From assembly GCA_038373865.1 (NCBI GenBank), contig JAXGGA010002943.1, positions 1-64,000 on the forward strand: 64,000 nucleotides of DNA, written 5' to 3'. Shown here piece by piece: positions 12,692 to 25,386 of this stretch. Each line of letters begins with the position of its first letter. Position 1 is the stretch's first letter. Position numbers and translations under genes: made by a program. Below the pieces are notes generated by a model, which saw nothing but the letters and a program-made list of their open reading frames with translations, did no database searches and was not told where the DNA came from. Source of the stretch: Uloborus plumipes (taxonomy: Eukaryota; Arthropoda; Arachnida; Araneae; Uloboridae).

Positions 12692-13557
12692 TCAAAATAG
12701 TACTGAAAAAAATCAAAGCATTCTGCAAAAAAAGGTTGGGGGGGGGGGGGGGCTAATCACTATGTACAATATGCACAGTGCTTAGAAATATGATACAATA
12801 TTCCACAAATTTGAATGCACAGTTTACTTTTTATTACAGTCGTATCACCCAATAAAAAACTTATTGGAAACATACATTACTTCCGAACGCAATCCATATC
12901 ATTGACACGCACAACCGGGTTAACATTTCAAAGTCAAAAAAAAAAAAAATAATAATAATAATAAAACACACACACACACACAAGCTAAACTTTCTCCGAG
13001 TTTATGTGAAAACTACGTGCGACACAAAGAGCAATATGTCACACGAAAGCTCCAATTTGAAAGGGAGTTTCAATTTGGGAAGAAAGCTGCGTTATGAGTG
13101 GAATATCTTTGTATTATCCGCTGATCTACATCAATGTTCATCTGATTACATTGAATTTTATGACGCTCATGTCTCAAAATAGTACTGATCAAAATCAAAG
13201 CATTTTGCTAAAAAAAGGGGAACTTATTCCCTATGCACAATATGCACAGTGCTTAGAAATATGATACAATATTCCACAAATTTGAATACACAGTTTACTT
13301 TTTATTACAGTCGTTACACCCAATATAAACCTCTTGCAAGCATACATCACTTCCGAACGCAATCCATATCATCGACACGCACAACCGGTTTAAACTTTTC
13401 AAAGTCGAAAAATACACGCTGCTAAACTTTCTCCGAGTTTATCTGAAAGCTACGTGTGACACAAAGAGCAATATGTTACACGAAAGCTCCAATTTGAAAG
13501 GGAGTTTCAATTTGGGACGAAAGCTGCGTTATGAGTGGAATATCTTTGTATTATCCG
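12692..13557 (+). repeat. Imperfect tandem duplication of a roughly 400-480-bp unit
   Basis: Copy 1 (12692-13174) and copy 2 (13175-13557) both begin with CAAAATAGTACTGA. They share long identical runs such as ATATGCACAGTGCTTAGAAA and TATCTTTGTATTATCCGCT. Copy 1 holds an extra poly-A/AAT/CA microsatellite (12940-12982) and a longer 3' end. No coding potential was recognised. Confidence 0.85.
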
Positions 13558-16500
13558 CTCGTTGGCGACTACTGGACCAAGAAATTTCTCCCCCATTCTT
13601 ATTTCTTGCTCATATTTCTTGTTGAAGAAAGATGTCAAAAGGCAACAAATCGCACCCGTTGTAGTGACTGAAATTTATAGTTTTTCTCTCTCCGAATAAG
13701 AAAAGTACTCTTTTAGATAAATGAGATTTTTCAGAGTGAAGTCCTACGGGAAAAGTACTTTTTCATATCATTTATTCTTCATCGGTTAAACTAACTGAAA
13801 GACGCAGGGATTTAAAGGGATAATGCCCAAGGTGTGGATGATACATCAATTTGACATTGCGTGTTGTTAAATTACAAGAATGGCAATAAGCTTCAGAAGA
13901 CAAATATAAATTGCATTTGCTGTAAAATTGTTTCTCCCTATTTTTCAACGTACCAGTGAAGACATCAAAGTCTTCATTTTTTCTTGCTTCAAGGCCAGCG
14001 TTATTGGGATATTTTTTTAAAGCATCAATCTACATTTTTTAAGGAGAAAATGCAAGGTGCAGAAAATGACACCAATTAGGACCCGAATGCTGAACTCGGA
14101 ACAGAAAGTTTCCGGGTTCGACATCAGAGGGTCGTAGGTCCTTCAGGTTCGCTAATGGTGACTGGGACGCGTTAAATATGTTCGTGGTTAGAAAGTCGAG
14201 CAAGTTTCCATTCCATATCAGTGCCTCAGGGATAACAGGTTTCTCAGCATCTGATCTCGATCAAAGTACAGGCTGCTCGTCAGTGCCCCATCCAACCGGT
14301 TAAACCACGTGCAGTGGTAGGTAAGGGGATCTTGGAGTGCAATGTGTTTTATGTCGCTTACTAAGACAGTAAATACGGCAGTTTTGTAAATTATTATTAA
14401 TAAAATAATATCTAAAGTTAGTTTTTGATGTCAAATATATTTAAATGAATATTATTCATAAAAACAGAATTTTAAATAAAACTTTTTTTTAACGTTAAAA
14501 TGTGCACTCATCTTACTGCATAGACAATTTTATTATTGATGATTGCTTTATTTATTTATTAATTAATTTATTTATTTTTATTGTATTATTTTTTTATATA
14601 GTTTTTAATTATTTATTTATTTTTTTAAATTGTATAACTTTAAATGTCTGACGATTATGTTCTTTCTGCAGGACAATTAATATGAAAAAGAAGGAAAAGA
14701 TGAAGCCCAGTTGCTTAACGGTAGCAGGAACCACATGCAAAACATTTTTTTTTTCTAAACAACATGGGAAAACATGGAACTAGAATGATGATCATGACTA
14801 CAAAGTTTTGGCTGTCATCAAAGCAGAATCAAGAGGTAAAATTGAAAATCCTTTAAAAATCCCTGCTTGTTAAAATCAGGTACAAGTAATTTTTCGCTAA
14901 CAAATAGAAAATGGCAACCTATAACCATTTCAAAACATTGAGTGTTTTCTCCTTGTCTGGCAACTTTGAAATCATTACCAATCATGTGAATGAAGTATTG
15001 CATGAAAATTTATAAGAAAAAAAGAAAGAATTCTAGTTCATAAAACTTGAAAGTTTCAAACCAATTTCATTATATGCAGAAACATTTGTTGTTTCAATTG
15101 GTACAAGTATGTTAACTGCTTGATTAAGTTTTTACTATCAAAATTGCGAAAACAAATTTAAATTTTCAGTGTTTTTATTATTATGTTCGGTAAATAAAGT
15201 CCCACAAGGACGACATCAAGCTTAGTACACTTTCAACTTAAATCATCTATTAAGGAAGGAAACCCTACAAAAATAATTACCAATATTGGTTTATTCGTTT
15301 AGGAGCTGCGATGTCAGACAGACACAAAGATGCCCAACTATGTCAAACATATCACCACATTCCTTTTTATGTCGGGGCTTACAAAAAAGGTCTTTTGGGT
15401 GGCTAAATTGATTTATCAACAAGAAATTTAAGTTAAAATTTTCTTGGAAATTCGTTCATGAATACAGCGATTCTTTAATCAACTGAGAGGTGGGCCAAGA
15501 TTGGAACAGTTAATATGCTATCTGGTAACGCACAGGAAAAAGATCAGCTGTTATGTACGAAAACGAAAACATGAAGATGCATACAAGTGCGAGTCACAAC
15601 AATTTGTTAAACTTATTTCCAACAATCGAACAAATCAAGTGTGAAAAAGTAGCAATTTTGCACAAACGATTGTGAATGTGATTGAAAAAAACCAGAGGTG
15701 AGGTTTTAAGAAAGAAGAGAAAAAACAAGAGAATAATGTCGCATTGATTCTAAAAAGTAACATGGCGAGTGTTTTTTTTTTTTTTAAATAAAATAATGAG
15801 CACATCAGTTCTTCTTGCACGATTTCAGAAAAAAAAAACCGTATAACGCAAACTTTAATTTAGAGCTGTGGGAAATGATAGGGTGAAAAGAGAAATATAT
15901 GAAACTGAAGCGAAGAAAATGGCGCGTAAAATCAGAACGCTAAATTTATTGCTTGCATCCAGTTACTTAAAGTTATGATGTATAGTACTTTTATAAGCTT
16001 CGATGGAAAATTTCAGTTTTTTATTCTTTTCACAGGACATTTATCGTACATTCTGTAAAACATCTTTTTGCTTTAAAAGGAGATGAATAAAATGGCGTTC
16101 ATGTGAGAATTTCTGAAACGGTTTCATATTACGTGGTTATTACTATCACTATTACTGTTATTATAAATTCTATTATTATCCTTTAGTTATTTATTTGATT
16201 TACATTTTTTTAAAAATTAAAAAGAGTGTTTTTGACAGTATCAAGTTTTCGATTTTTTTTTAAAATGTGGTTTTGTTTTTCCAAATTTGTATGTTATTTA
16301 GTTGCGGAACTTCGCAACTGAAAAACTGTTGAACTACGCGGTTTCAAAATTTAAAAGTTAATATTTTGTTGAAATTCCAGACTATCTTTCCTTTAAGGTA
16401 ATTTTAGCGGCTTGGTAGTCCATGGGGGCCAAGGCATTCTATATCCATTTCAGTTTTCGTCACCGATTGCTCTGGGATGCTAGTCAGATATTACTTTTAG

Positions 16501-16984
16501 GCTGTCAGACGAACGCGGAACCACTAGGGATTCGTTCGAATGCACTCTAGGTACTCATTTAGTTGACCATCTAAGGCAGCAGTTACCAACCTGTGGTACA
16601 CAACGTGATAGTTTGTGGTACACGAGAAACAATCAATAATGATGGATATAAAAAATAAATAAATCAAAAGACATCAGGGAAAGTTTTTCCTATAATTCAT
16701 AAAAATTATTTTAACTATTAATATCATATTCAGTTGATGATTAAAAATCCGGCAATCAATATCGTTTATCTATTAGAGCGCACTTTTAAATTTAGCTGTT
16801 TTCAGTCAGTAAATTAAAAAAAAAAAAGAAAAAAAAAACATTCTTCGAAACAATACCAATGATAGAATTAAATATGTTTTATTTAAAAAAATTGATTATG
16901 ATAAGAGAATAAAAAAAGACTTTTTTAATTTTTATAGTGTTTTCTGTAAAAACCGTTTATTAGTAACGAAATACGGCAAAATAA
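13558..16984. other. Mostly unassigned AT-rich DNA
   Basis: No supported gene. Two GC-richer patches (about 14085-14345 and 16390-16575) stand out and contain GGGTTCGA- or GTTCGAAT-like strings that resemble B boxes. I could not build a tRNA fold around them. About 16575-16620 has a CCAACCTGTGGTACAC motif like an hAT end, with no partner seen. Confidence 0.5.
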
Positions 16985-17085
16985 AGATAGTCTAACAATG
17001 TCTTTTTTGAATTTCAATATTGAAAATTCACCAGTGGTGAGTCCCTAAAGGGAGGGGCGATTACCCCTATCGCCCCTCTTTTGTA
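16985..17085. repeat. Dispersed repeat fragment, copy 1
   Basis: The stretch TTTTGAATTTCAATATTGAA, then GTCCCTAAAGGGAGGGG, matches the layout of 57065-57140 (TTTTGAACTTCAACATCGAA, then ATCCCTCAAGGGAAGG). It is probably a decayed 3' end of a retroelement that is common in arthropods. That identity is recollection, not shown here. Confidence 0.5.
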
Positions 17086-17193
17086 TTTGTCCCTGGCATA
17101 GAGTCATGGATTAATACTTTAGATGAATAGCCATAACTGGAATAATTTATATGCGCTTCCAAAATGTTCGAGGTCTCTAATTTGAGTAAAACT

Positions 17194-17271
17194 TACTGTC
17201 GGCGAAGTGGCATAGGAGTTATGCGCTTTCCTCGTTTGTCCAAGTTTGCGGGTTCAAACCCGGTTGCAGTA
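17194..17271 (+). repeat. tRNA-derived sequence (SINE head or tRNA pseudogene)
   Basis: A 78-bp segment has an A-box-like GTGGCATAGGAG and a strong B box, GGGTTCAAACCC. The ends TACTGTC (17194-17200) and TGCAGTA (17265-17271) pair at six of seven positions as an acceptor stem. The D and anticodon arms pair poorly, so it is not a functional tRNA by eye. It may be the promoter head of a SINE whose body runs to about 17400. Confidence 0.6.
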
Positions 17272-17566
17272 CGTGGATTTTTTAGATACAGAAAATCGCC
17301 AGCTCCTATGTTGTATAACCAATGGCATAGAAAACTTGTTGTATTCAATTTGCTCTTATACTCTCAGCAATATTAAAGTTTCAGTGCATTTTCGCATCGC
17401 AAGAGCACACGTTTTTTTTCATCTTGTTGAAACATGAAAGAACATGGGCCATCCCAGGCACCCACCGGTTTGCAAATTGTAAAGCGCCAATCGGAAACAC
17501 CGCCACAAATAACAGCCGATCATCTTGTCTGGTGGTAAAAGAAGTTTGACAGCGGATGGAGAGCTT

Positions 17567-17957
17567 CCAATATCCATCACACAAATTTCTCCTTCGTCAA
17601 AGCCCGTTACAGAAAGGACATTTCTTTTGCTTGTTATGACTTCAAGCAATCATTGAATGCGTTTAAAATTTTCTTTTCCTTGAAAATCATCAGGTCCATT
17701 CATGGACCTAAATATTTGGCGTTTTATTACAGGATCTTTCTCGTTAAATTTGTCTTCTTTGAATTACCGCCATCAATTCTTATCCATCTTTTCTTTCAAT
17801 CTGCAACTAAAATTATCGTCTACCTAAGATTTATGGGCAGAAATCAGCTTTTAATGCAGGTACTAAATCTGAATTTTATGCACTGGTTTTGCCGTAGTTA
17901 TTTTATGATGTCTTTGGAATTAGAAAGACATCTTTAAATGCTACAGAAAGTTTTTGA
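17567..17957 (+). repeat. Duplicated segment, copy a
   Basis: About 90% alike by eye to 18596-18985 in the same orientation, for example CTTCCAATATCCATCACACA and GAAAGGACATTTCTTTTGCT. A MITE copy lies between the two. No domain was recognised in the parallel 94- and 70-codon frames, which exist only because the DNA is duplicated. Confidence 0.8.
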
Positions 17958-17967
17958 TTGGTGTCCA

Positions 17968-18370
17968 CACTAAAAAATGAATATTGTTTTTACAGTATAA
18001 TACAGCTAAATTTATATTAATAAACTGTAAGAATTTGATTTTACAGTAATAAGCTGTAAAATTGCTAACTTTACTGTACAAAACTGTAACATTGCTAATT
18101 TTACTGTATAAACTGTAAAACTGCTGATTTTAGTTTATTACCGTGCTTTTTGCAGTTTTAAACTGGAACCTCTGCTGCCATTACTATACTGTTGCTTTTA
18201 CAGTACAAGATAGCTAAATTTTACAGCAATAAACTGAAATTGCTAACTTTACAGTAAGATATTGTAAAATTGAATGTGTTACAGTTTATTACTGTGCCTT
18301 TTGCAGCTTTAAATTGGAACTTTGGCTGCCAGTATTATACTGTAAAAACAACAGTTAATTTTTTGCAGTG
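17968..18370 (+). mobile_element. CACTG-MITE copy 1
   Basis: First of ten copies of a non-autonomous family with ends like CACTGTAAAAAATGAA and TTCATTTTTTGCAGTG. The inside is full of short inverted units ACAGT...ACTGT. Each full copy is built of two similar halves, each ending in the phrase TGGAACCTCGGCTGCCAG. It has no coding content. Clear copies elsewhere have TA on both sides, which suggests a Tc1/mariner-type mobiliser. Confidence 0.85.
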
Positions 18371-18595
18371 TACTGTACAACACTGAGAAAATAATGGCAA
18401 AAAAAAACTTATTAAGTATTATTTTATTAAATTAAGAAGTAACATGGTTAGTGAAAAAAGAACTATTATGAACTTCTCTATGCATCATATGAAAACGTAT
18501 TTAAACAACCTCGCCATTAATATCGAGACATTTTGAACGTATTTCAGTAGCAGAAATCATTTTTTGGAAACAACTAATAGGTAATGAAAGTTCGT

Positions 18596-18985
18596 CTTCC
18601 AATATCCATCACACAAATTGCTCCTTCGTCAAAGCTCGTTACAGAAAGGACATTTCTTTTGCTTGTTATGACTTTAATCAATCATTTAATGCATTTAAAA
18701 TTTTCTTTTCCTTGAAAATCATCAGGTTCATTGATGGACCCAATACTTGGCGTTTTATTACAGGATCTTTCACGTTAAATTTGTCTTCTTTGGATTACCG
18801 CCATCAATTATTATCTATCTTTTCTTTCAATCTGCAACTAACATTATCGTTTGCCTGAGATTTATGTGCAGAAATCTGCGTTTAATGCAGGTACTAAATC
18901 TGAATTTTATGCACTGGTTTTGTCGAACATGTTTTATGTTGTCTTTGGAGTTAGAATGACATGTTTTAATGCCTCATTAATTTTA
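18596..18985 (+). repeat. Duplicated segment, copy b
   Basis: Second copy of the segment at 17567-17957, offset by about 1.03 kb. After subtracting the MITE between them, the repeat unit is about 0.63 kb. Confidence 0.8.
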
Positions 18986-19079
18986 GGACTGTCAATCATA
19001 TTAACAATTTATATATAGTTCCTCAGTATTTTTATTAATATAAATAATTATCGAGTACATTTTTAAAATTTTTCTTTCT

Positions 19080-19500
19080 CTTTCTCTCTCTCTTTGTACA
19101 CATTGCAGCCGATCGTATGCGATCGTTTTGCGATGCTCGTATTGCCTCACAAAGAATAGATTTCAAAAAAAAAAAAAATGTTGAAAAAAAAAAACCGACT
19201 TGGGCAATGTTTCTGAGGAGTTGTGTTCGGCATTTGTTTCGCTATTCTGCGAACCGCCTAATGGGCGATATTTGGAATACTAACAATTTATGAATGATTT
19301 CGCAGCATCTTAATTAGTAAAAATAATTAACAAAAAGCATGTCTTATGCTTCTATCGTTCTCTCGCTCTCTTTGTTTTCGTTGCAAACTCAAGAGTTTTG
19401 AGATGATCGAATTGCCTAACAGAATATAGATTTCAAAAAAGTAAAGGACCTGGGCAATGTTTCGGAGGAGTTGTGTTTTGGTGTTTGTTCAATGCAGCTT
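19080..19500 (+). repeat. Pair of diverged direct repeats of about 140 bp
   Basis: The strings ATTGCCTCACAAAGAATAGATTTC (first 20 bases diagnostic) and GGGCAATGTTTCTGAGGAGT near 19140-19230 recur at about 19410-19480 as ATTGCCTAACAGAATATAGA and GGGCAATGTTTCGGAGGAGT. No function is evident. Confidence 0.6.
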
Positions 19501-19840
19501 ATCCAATAGCATATTACCCGTTGCTTTACAAAGCGTTAATGAAACAATGCCAAAAATTACTACTATATCTCGGGACTAGTCATTAGGAAATTACAATGTA
19601 GGATATTTAAAACATGGAAGATATTCGTGCCCCTTACTTTACGCCATGCACATTGCACACACTTGTACCATTGGTACAAATTTCATCGGGATTTTCATCA
19701 TCAGTTCTAAAATCTTTCGAAAGTACCGAAATTTTTTGACATCGGTTGGAACTTTGCAACAGAGTTATAGTAATTAATATGCAAGTTCATCAAATGTAAC
19801 GAAATTCTAAATAGTATATATTTTCGAAGTAGATGAATTA

Positions 19841-21131
19841 CCGTAAAATTGGGTGTATAGGAACAGCGGGGTCAATCGGAACAAAACTTCTCGACCGTAC
19901 AAAGAAATTCTTCATAAATATACTATTGGGTATTTTTCACCGTGATTTTTTTTTTCGAAAGGTAAGATCATAGGAAGTAGGAAAAAATTACTTTTGTCAA
20001 TCTGGCAACGCTACTGGCTTCTAAGGCGGGCTGCACGTGGAATGCTAGAAAACATCACATTTTCATAGACTGCAAAACTTCATATGCAAGAACAAACCTT
20101 CTTATATTTAAAAACTCAGAGTGGTATGTTTCAATTATACATGTATCTGAACAACAGAATACCACATTAGAATTTACATTTTTTATAAATTGTGTCATAA
20201 AAATGAAGAATTCTGAAAAATGCCATAGGAAAAAAATTTGCGGGGTGAATCGGAACACTTAGTTTTGTTGTTCCAATTCAAACTTATTTGAAGGAAACTG
20301 TTTGAAAAATCAAGATTCTAACCCCAATTATTCAAATCAAGACAAGGACAAGGATTTATTACTGTTTATCCCTTCTCGTGAGCAACTAGATCTTAAAATG
20401 ACAAAAAGTTGTAGATTTCAAAAGTTTTTTCTCCAGGAGACTTCTTTTGACTTAAAATACGAGGGGAAAAGTCACATAGACTTTATGTAGCAAAAGTTCA
20501 GCACACAGACAGTGATGAATAAGCGAAAAAATATTTCAGGACAATCCCCGAAACCCAGAAATTTCAAGAAACTAAAGAAAAGGCAGAGTTCATCCCAGGA
20601 GATGTTATGAAAAAAAATAAGCCAAGTCACAATTGCTAGTTTTAAGGACAAGTACATATTTGTGGACGACATGAGTGACTTCCATTCATGTTAAATCTTT
20701 GTATTTCAATTCAAAAACATTTCTTAAAATTACTTTTCATTTTTCATAAGTTCAAAATTATTTTGAATTTTGACGAATTATAAACGTTTACTGGTATTGA
20801 AATTATACATTTATTTAACAGTAATTATCTGTTCTTATTCTCCCCCATCAATATTACTCATGTTTATGAGACCTATTACAGGTTAAATTGAAAAAAAATA
20901 AAAATTTAGCCAGGTGTTCCGATTGACCCCTATCTGCGGGGTGAATAGGAACACCTATAAAATGCTATGTATATGAATAAAAACTGTTCAATATGTTTTG
21001 TACTTGCTCGGAATATCAAGAACAAACCAAGACCGAAGTTTTTACCCAAAAATTTAAATTAAAAAAAAATCTTTTAATTACTTTTTTTACAGTCAAAGCT
21101 GAAAAGTGTTCCGATTAACCCCATTTTACGG
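19841..21131. mobile_element. Motif-array element D with TA target duplication
   Basis: Ends CCGTAAAATTGGG and CCCATTTTACGG are inverted copies, flanked by TA at 19839-19840 and 21132-21133. Five copies of a 15-bp motif close to GGGGTNAATCGGAAC lie at 19868-19882, 20242-20256, 20916-20930, 20938-20952 and 21108-21122. Two of them form a head-to-head hairpin at 20914-20954. No frame shows a known domain. Length is 1291 bp. It is probably a non-autonomous Tc1/mariner-type element. Confidence 0.75.
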
Positions 21132-21719
21132 TACTTTGTAAATTCTTATCAATTTTGTAGGTGCAGTCAATTTTATGACCGCCAGTAACTTTGGTAATTT
21201 AAGTTTAAAAAGATGAAGCATTGAATTCATTTTGCGGTTCTATATTATCTTTCAACACATCTGTTGAGGAAATGCTATTCAAAGTATCTGTTTCTTTGCG
21301 TAAAGTGCTTTGGCTTCGATTTTGGTGATTCCGAACTGAGTGGCATCACTCTCCAAGGGCCCACTGTACCTATCAGTTATGATTTAACTAGATTAGGGTC
21401 CTCGAAGTGGTACAGCCCCTACCTCTATCGGGCCCAAGAACGTCTGGTGAGACCATGCCCAGCCTCACTCTTTATTTAACACAATTTTTAAAGTTACATT
21501 AAAGATATTAACAACACAAAAAATAAGAATGTAGATAGATACAGACAGTTGTAGTTGAAGTGAAATCAACATGCAAGTACAATATGCCACAGGGCAGTGT
21601 TACAAATAAGTTTGTAAAATCCAAAAAGTGCAGGCGTACGTGATAGTTACACGTGATAGTATACGTGATAGTTACATAAACTCAAATGGAGTTGATGATA
21701 TCACAAGCATACATTGGCA
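21132..21719. other. Sequence downstream of a retrotransposon fragment
   Basis: No gene. A GC-richer patch at 21330-21475 and the AT-rich stretch after it could be the 3' non-coding end of the minus-strand non-LTR fragment at 21720-22270, since AATAAA-like strings occur on that strand near 21475. The assignment is tentative. Confidence 0.35.
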
Positions 21720-22270
21720 TGCTTACAAAAGCTTAAGTGAGAGTATGTACAAAACACAATATTTTAGAACAAAATACATAGAGTAGAAACACAAACAATA
21801 CTTAGATAACAATAAGAAAAGAAGAGCTGTATTAAGTTTGAAATAGCTACCCCTAGGTTGATAGGAAATGGAAGAGCTGGATAAGAAGTTTTGTGCAATG
21901 TTGAATTGGGATTGCCTGGAACAAACCTTGATGTTTTGAAATTGATCGTGGACATCTAATATGAAACTGGGATGTGAGCGAGCAATCGAAAATATAATGA
22001 AAGGCATCTCCTATAGCTCCACATGTACAATTTGGGGAGTCAATAATATTAAAACGGGATAAATATTCTGAAAAGGGGCGGTGGCTAGTCAAAAAGATGG
22101 TATGACAGCGGTGTGAAACCCGCGGAGAGGGTCTAATGATAGGAACACCACATGTACTCCACGACCCGTCTCCGGGTTGTTCCATCGATACTGCCAATCC
22201 AACTGGCGATAAAGCAAAGAGATGAGGTCTTAACTGAGTGGCGATGGGAAAGCCATCTAAACTTCGGGAG
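21720..22270 (-). pseudogene. Fragment of a non-LTR retrotransposon ORF2, C-terminal end
   Basis: On the minus strand the frame 22197-21853 reads LTSHRPFSEYLSRFNIIDSP followed by CTCGAIGDAFHYIFDC. This resembles the end of ORF2 in I/Jockey-like elements: a TGHGPF-type block at the RNase H end, then a Cys-x-Cys...His...Cys knuckle. Upstream residues (GDGSWSTCGVPIIRPSPRVS) fit the same region. No reverse transcriptase or endonuclease lies nearby, so this is a 5'-truncated remnant. Family assignment rests on motif memory. Confidence 0.55.
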
Positions 22271-22599
22271 AGTATGTTTTGCCATCTAATAATTATTTTT
22301 CACTCTCCTTTTCGTCATATTTGCAAATGCCTTTATTTCTCGCTAATTAATTCACTGTCAAAAAAAATTCCAAAACGTCACAGACAATTTTCGTCTAACT
22401 TTCCGGGGTTCTACAGGTTTTGACCATTTTCCTGGGAGAATCAAGTGTCTCCACAAAAGAGCTTCCGAAATTGTTGTATGTTGCATAAATCTGACTTTTC
22501 GCTGCTGAGAAAACTATGTTTAACTACCAGTCTCAAAATGAATTATGCGTTTCGATTAAGTATTTCACTTTAGGCGCAATGCCATGTACAGTCGGAATT
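22271..22599. other. AT-rich DNA with no feature seen
   Basis: No repeat, domain or motif recognised. Confidence 0.5.
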
Positions 22600-22915
22600 T
22601 CTTAGGTAAAACCAGTCGCGAATTTACGCATGCGTCTGGGCGTCTCTGATATTGCCAAAATACGGATGATAGATAAGATAAGAAGAAGAAGAATGAAAAG
22701 CATTTTGAACAGTATCAAACAACGTAGAACAATGTTAATTTCAAATACATAGTTAAGTTGAATATGTCGAAAGGATACAAAAAAAAAGTGCAAGTTTTAA
22801 ATTGAAAACTTTGGAAATTTCCCACTCACAACCTATCATCCATTTTTTAAGAGGAATGGTTCGCGATTTCTAGGCGCAGTTTTCACAGACGGACAGTACG
22901 TACTCTTTTGTTTGT
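22600..22915 (+). repeat. Dispersed repeat R3, copy 1
   Basis: Three similar copies of about 270-310 bp lie in this window: here, 33335-33605 and 42655-42960. Shared strings include GTATCAAACAACGTAGAACA, AATTTCAAATACATAGTT, CCCACTCACAACC and AGACGGACAGTA. No terminal inverted repeat or coding content is visible. It may be a SINE or a non-autonomous element. Confidence 0.75.
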
Positions 22916-25386
22916 CTGTTTGTTTATAGCTATTTGGTTATATTGCTCTTCCATTCTTCCTTTCGGGGGTTTCTTGTACATAATGTAAATATTGGATGGA
23001 TATGAAAAGTCCCTTTTTCCCTAAAACTTCTTCCCTTCTACCCTTGTCTTCTCTCACGCCTCTCCTTCACGCACCCCTCTTGAGCCAACTTTACTTATCT
23101 TTCAGCTCGGGAAAAAAGTAACAGCCTTCCCAATTTTTATGCAATAGTAGTAGCAGTAGTAGCGCGATTACGGTCCATCTTGATTTGCAGAAACGTTGCT
23201 GGAGGCAAAGTGCAGTCCGTGGGCACTATACTTGACAGCAACTTAAGTTTACACTGACGTCACTACGCGCGAAAGAAAAATGCAGTTAACAGAAACCTTC
23301 TTGGTGAATTAGAGGAGATCGCCAACTGTGTGTAAACTCTTGGCTGCCGCGTTCGATTCAAATGGATGTACGCTTCCGCGCTACTCCGTTTGTAAATTAA
23401 AAACATCAAGAAGAAAAAAAATACGAATATTATGCAAAAAAAAGAAAAAAAAAGGCTACATATGCGCAAATGAAACATCTAATCCGATTTCTAAAGGGAA
23501 GGATCTAATTTCACTCGAAATTCGGACACCGCGCAAGGAACTACTTCCCTTTGCTTGGTCTCAGCTTATTTCTCTATAGTCAAGAAAGGTTGCAGCCGAT
23601 TGTAGCACTGCTAGAATTGCAGGCAAATAAGCGATTCCCCAAGTAGCACGCTTCGTTTTTTAAAGGTTGTAAAATGCTTATTAATGTTGTAACGACCGCT
23701 TGAAAACGTTTATAAAACGTTTAAAGATTATTTGTGCTACCTGTGTCGTTGTTTACTTATAATCCTTTTTGGCATTATTTGCTACAAAACATTTTTTCCT
23801 GATGAATCAGGATAGGTGCCAAATGCTTAAGAGGAGCAAATCTAAGGTTTCTTATGAAGTTCCTGATTCATTCCAAAAACAAGGCTTGCTTTTGTTCAGA
23901 AAGGTTACTGACTGAAAGGCTACTACGCGGGAAACTTTTCCTATATTTGCCAGATATGTTTCTGACAGAACTATGCACTTAGCTCCCCATTCTTTTCCAG
24001 GAACGTTTCTGAATCTTCTTTACAGTGTTGTTTCAAAATGTACTCTCTGTGCATGGTAAAAAGAGAGAAATAATTTGAAATTTGTTGGAATTTGAGTGCG
24101 AAATTTAAAAATAAAACAAGAAATGCCTGATTTACTTCTAAATTAGTATAGAGACAAATTTTTTAGTTTGGTAATGAGCAATTTATTTTTAAAAAGAAAT
24201 AAAAAATGGGGGCGTGCACGAAATGTGTTTCATACCAGAAAAATATCTTTTATGAAAATTTGGGTAGAGCTCGAAAAGTCTTTTATCCCTCCTGCAAAAT
24301 ATTTTTAAGTGGATTAATTTTGTTTTGGCATTAAACATTTTATACATTGTAAAAGAGAAAGTCCACAAGTTTACTGCACTTTCTTTAAAATACGTTTTGA
24401 AATGTCTCTAAAAATAGAGAAATAACATAAGACCAAGCTGCCGAAACTGCACGAAAAATAAAAGAATTGGAAGAAAAAATGATCTCGCGAGCTAAAGTGT
24501 AACCAGAGAAATCAAACTTCTTAGAAAAAAAATTTAAAAGGAAAGAAATGATCCGGGAAAGTGGAACTATTGGTTTCATTCACTGTATTGAGTTGCGGAA
24601 ATCTTTCACTTTCTTTCTAAAAATGATTAATGGTTTTACTCGTTTTGGGAGAAAGAATTTAATGGGTTCAATGCCGGAAGTACGTCACGAAACAAACACT
24701 TAAAAACTTATTAAATAATTTTAACTCTTAAAAAGATGGAAAATATTATAGGGAGAGATTTAATTATCATAAGTTATAATAATTTGGTACTTTAAGAGTT
24801 TGGTGAACTGCAAAAGCACTTATTTTCGCGAAGCTTTAATTTACACGATTTTCGCAAGACCAGTAGTAATAATAGCGAAAATTTAAACTTCGCGAAATAC
24901 TTTTTCGCTGTGAATTTCTCAGCTTTCGATTTTGTTCGCATAATATTCGCGAAATTTTCAGTTCGCGAAATCTCCAAGGTCTTCATTTTTGAGAAAATTA
25001 TCACTCGCTAATTGTACTACTGTAAATGCTTTAACAGTAACACATTTCTGGGTAACTTTGGGATTTCGTCAGCTTCCACCAAATTAGTGTGAAAATCAAG
25101 TTTCTTTGCAAAAATTATTTCCTGAATTCTTGCAGGTTAAATGAATACATATTTCTCACTGCTGGGAAATAAATCTGTGTCATTTGACTTCATTACTTAT
25201 AACTAGACTCTCAGGCTGTTGTAGTAAATCGTAATTTTTAAAAATGTAATTTATTCCAGTAGCGAAATAAAACAGGATTTAAGAGGAACTTATGATCCCA
25301 TTTATGGGTAGTATAAACAATTTCCTTCATCGGTAAATGGACTATTTTTTTAATTGATGCCAGTAAGTTTCACTGTTGAAGCTTTT
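22916..25386. other. Mostly unassigned DNA with two repeat-like patches
   Basis: At 23638-23746 the strings CCCCAAGTAGCACG and GTGCTACCTG face each other. They resemble the ends of the 994-bp element at 29036-30029, so this may be a decayed relative. At 24825-24980 there is a cluster of TTCGCGAA palindromes. No gene is supported. Confidence 0.5.

Noticed and set aside
14085..14345. tRNA or SINE in the GC-richer patch
   Set aside because: A GGGTTCGA string is present, but no A box at normal spacing and no foldable arms.
17194..17271. Functional tRNA gene
   Set aside because: The boxes and acceptor stem are good, but the D and anticodon arms do not pair well enough. Treated as tRNA-derived repeat.
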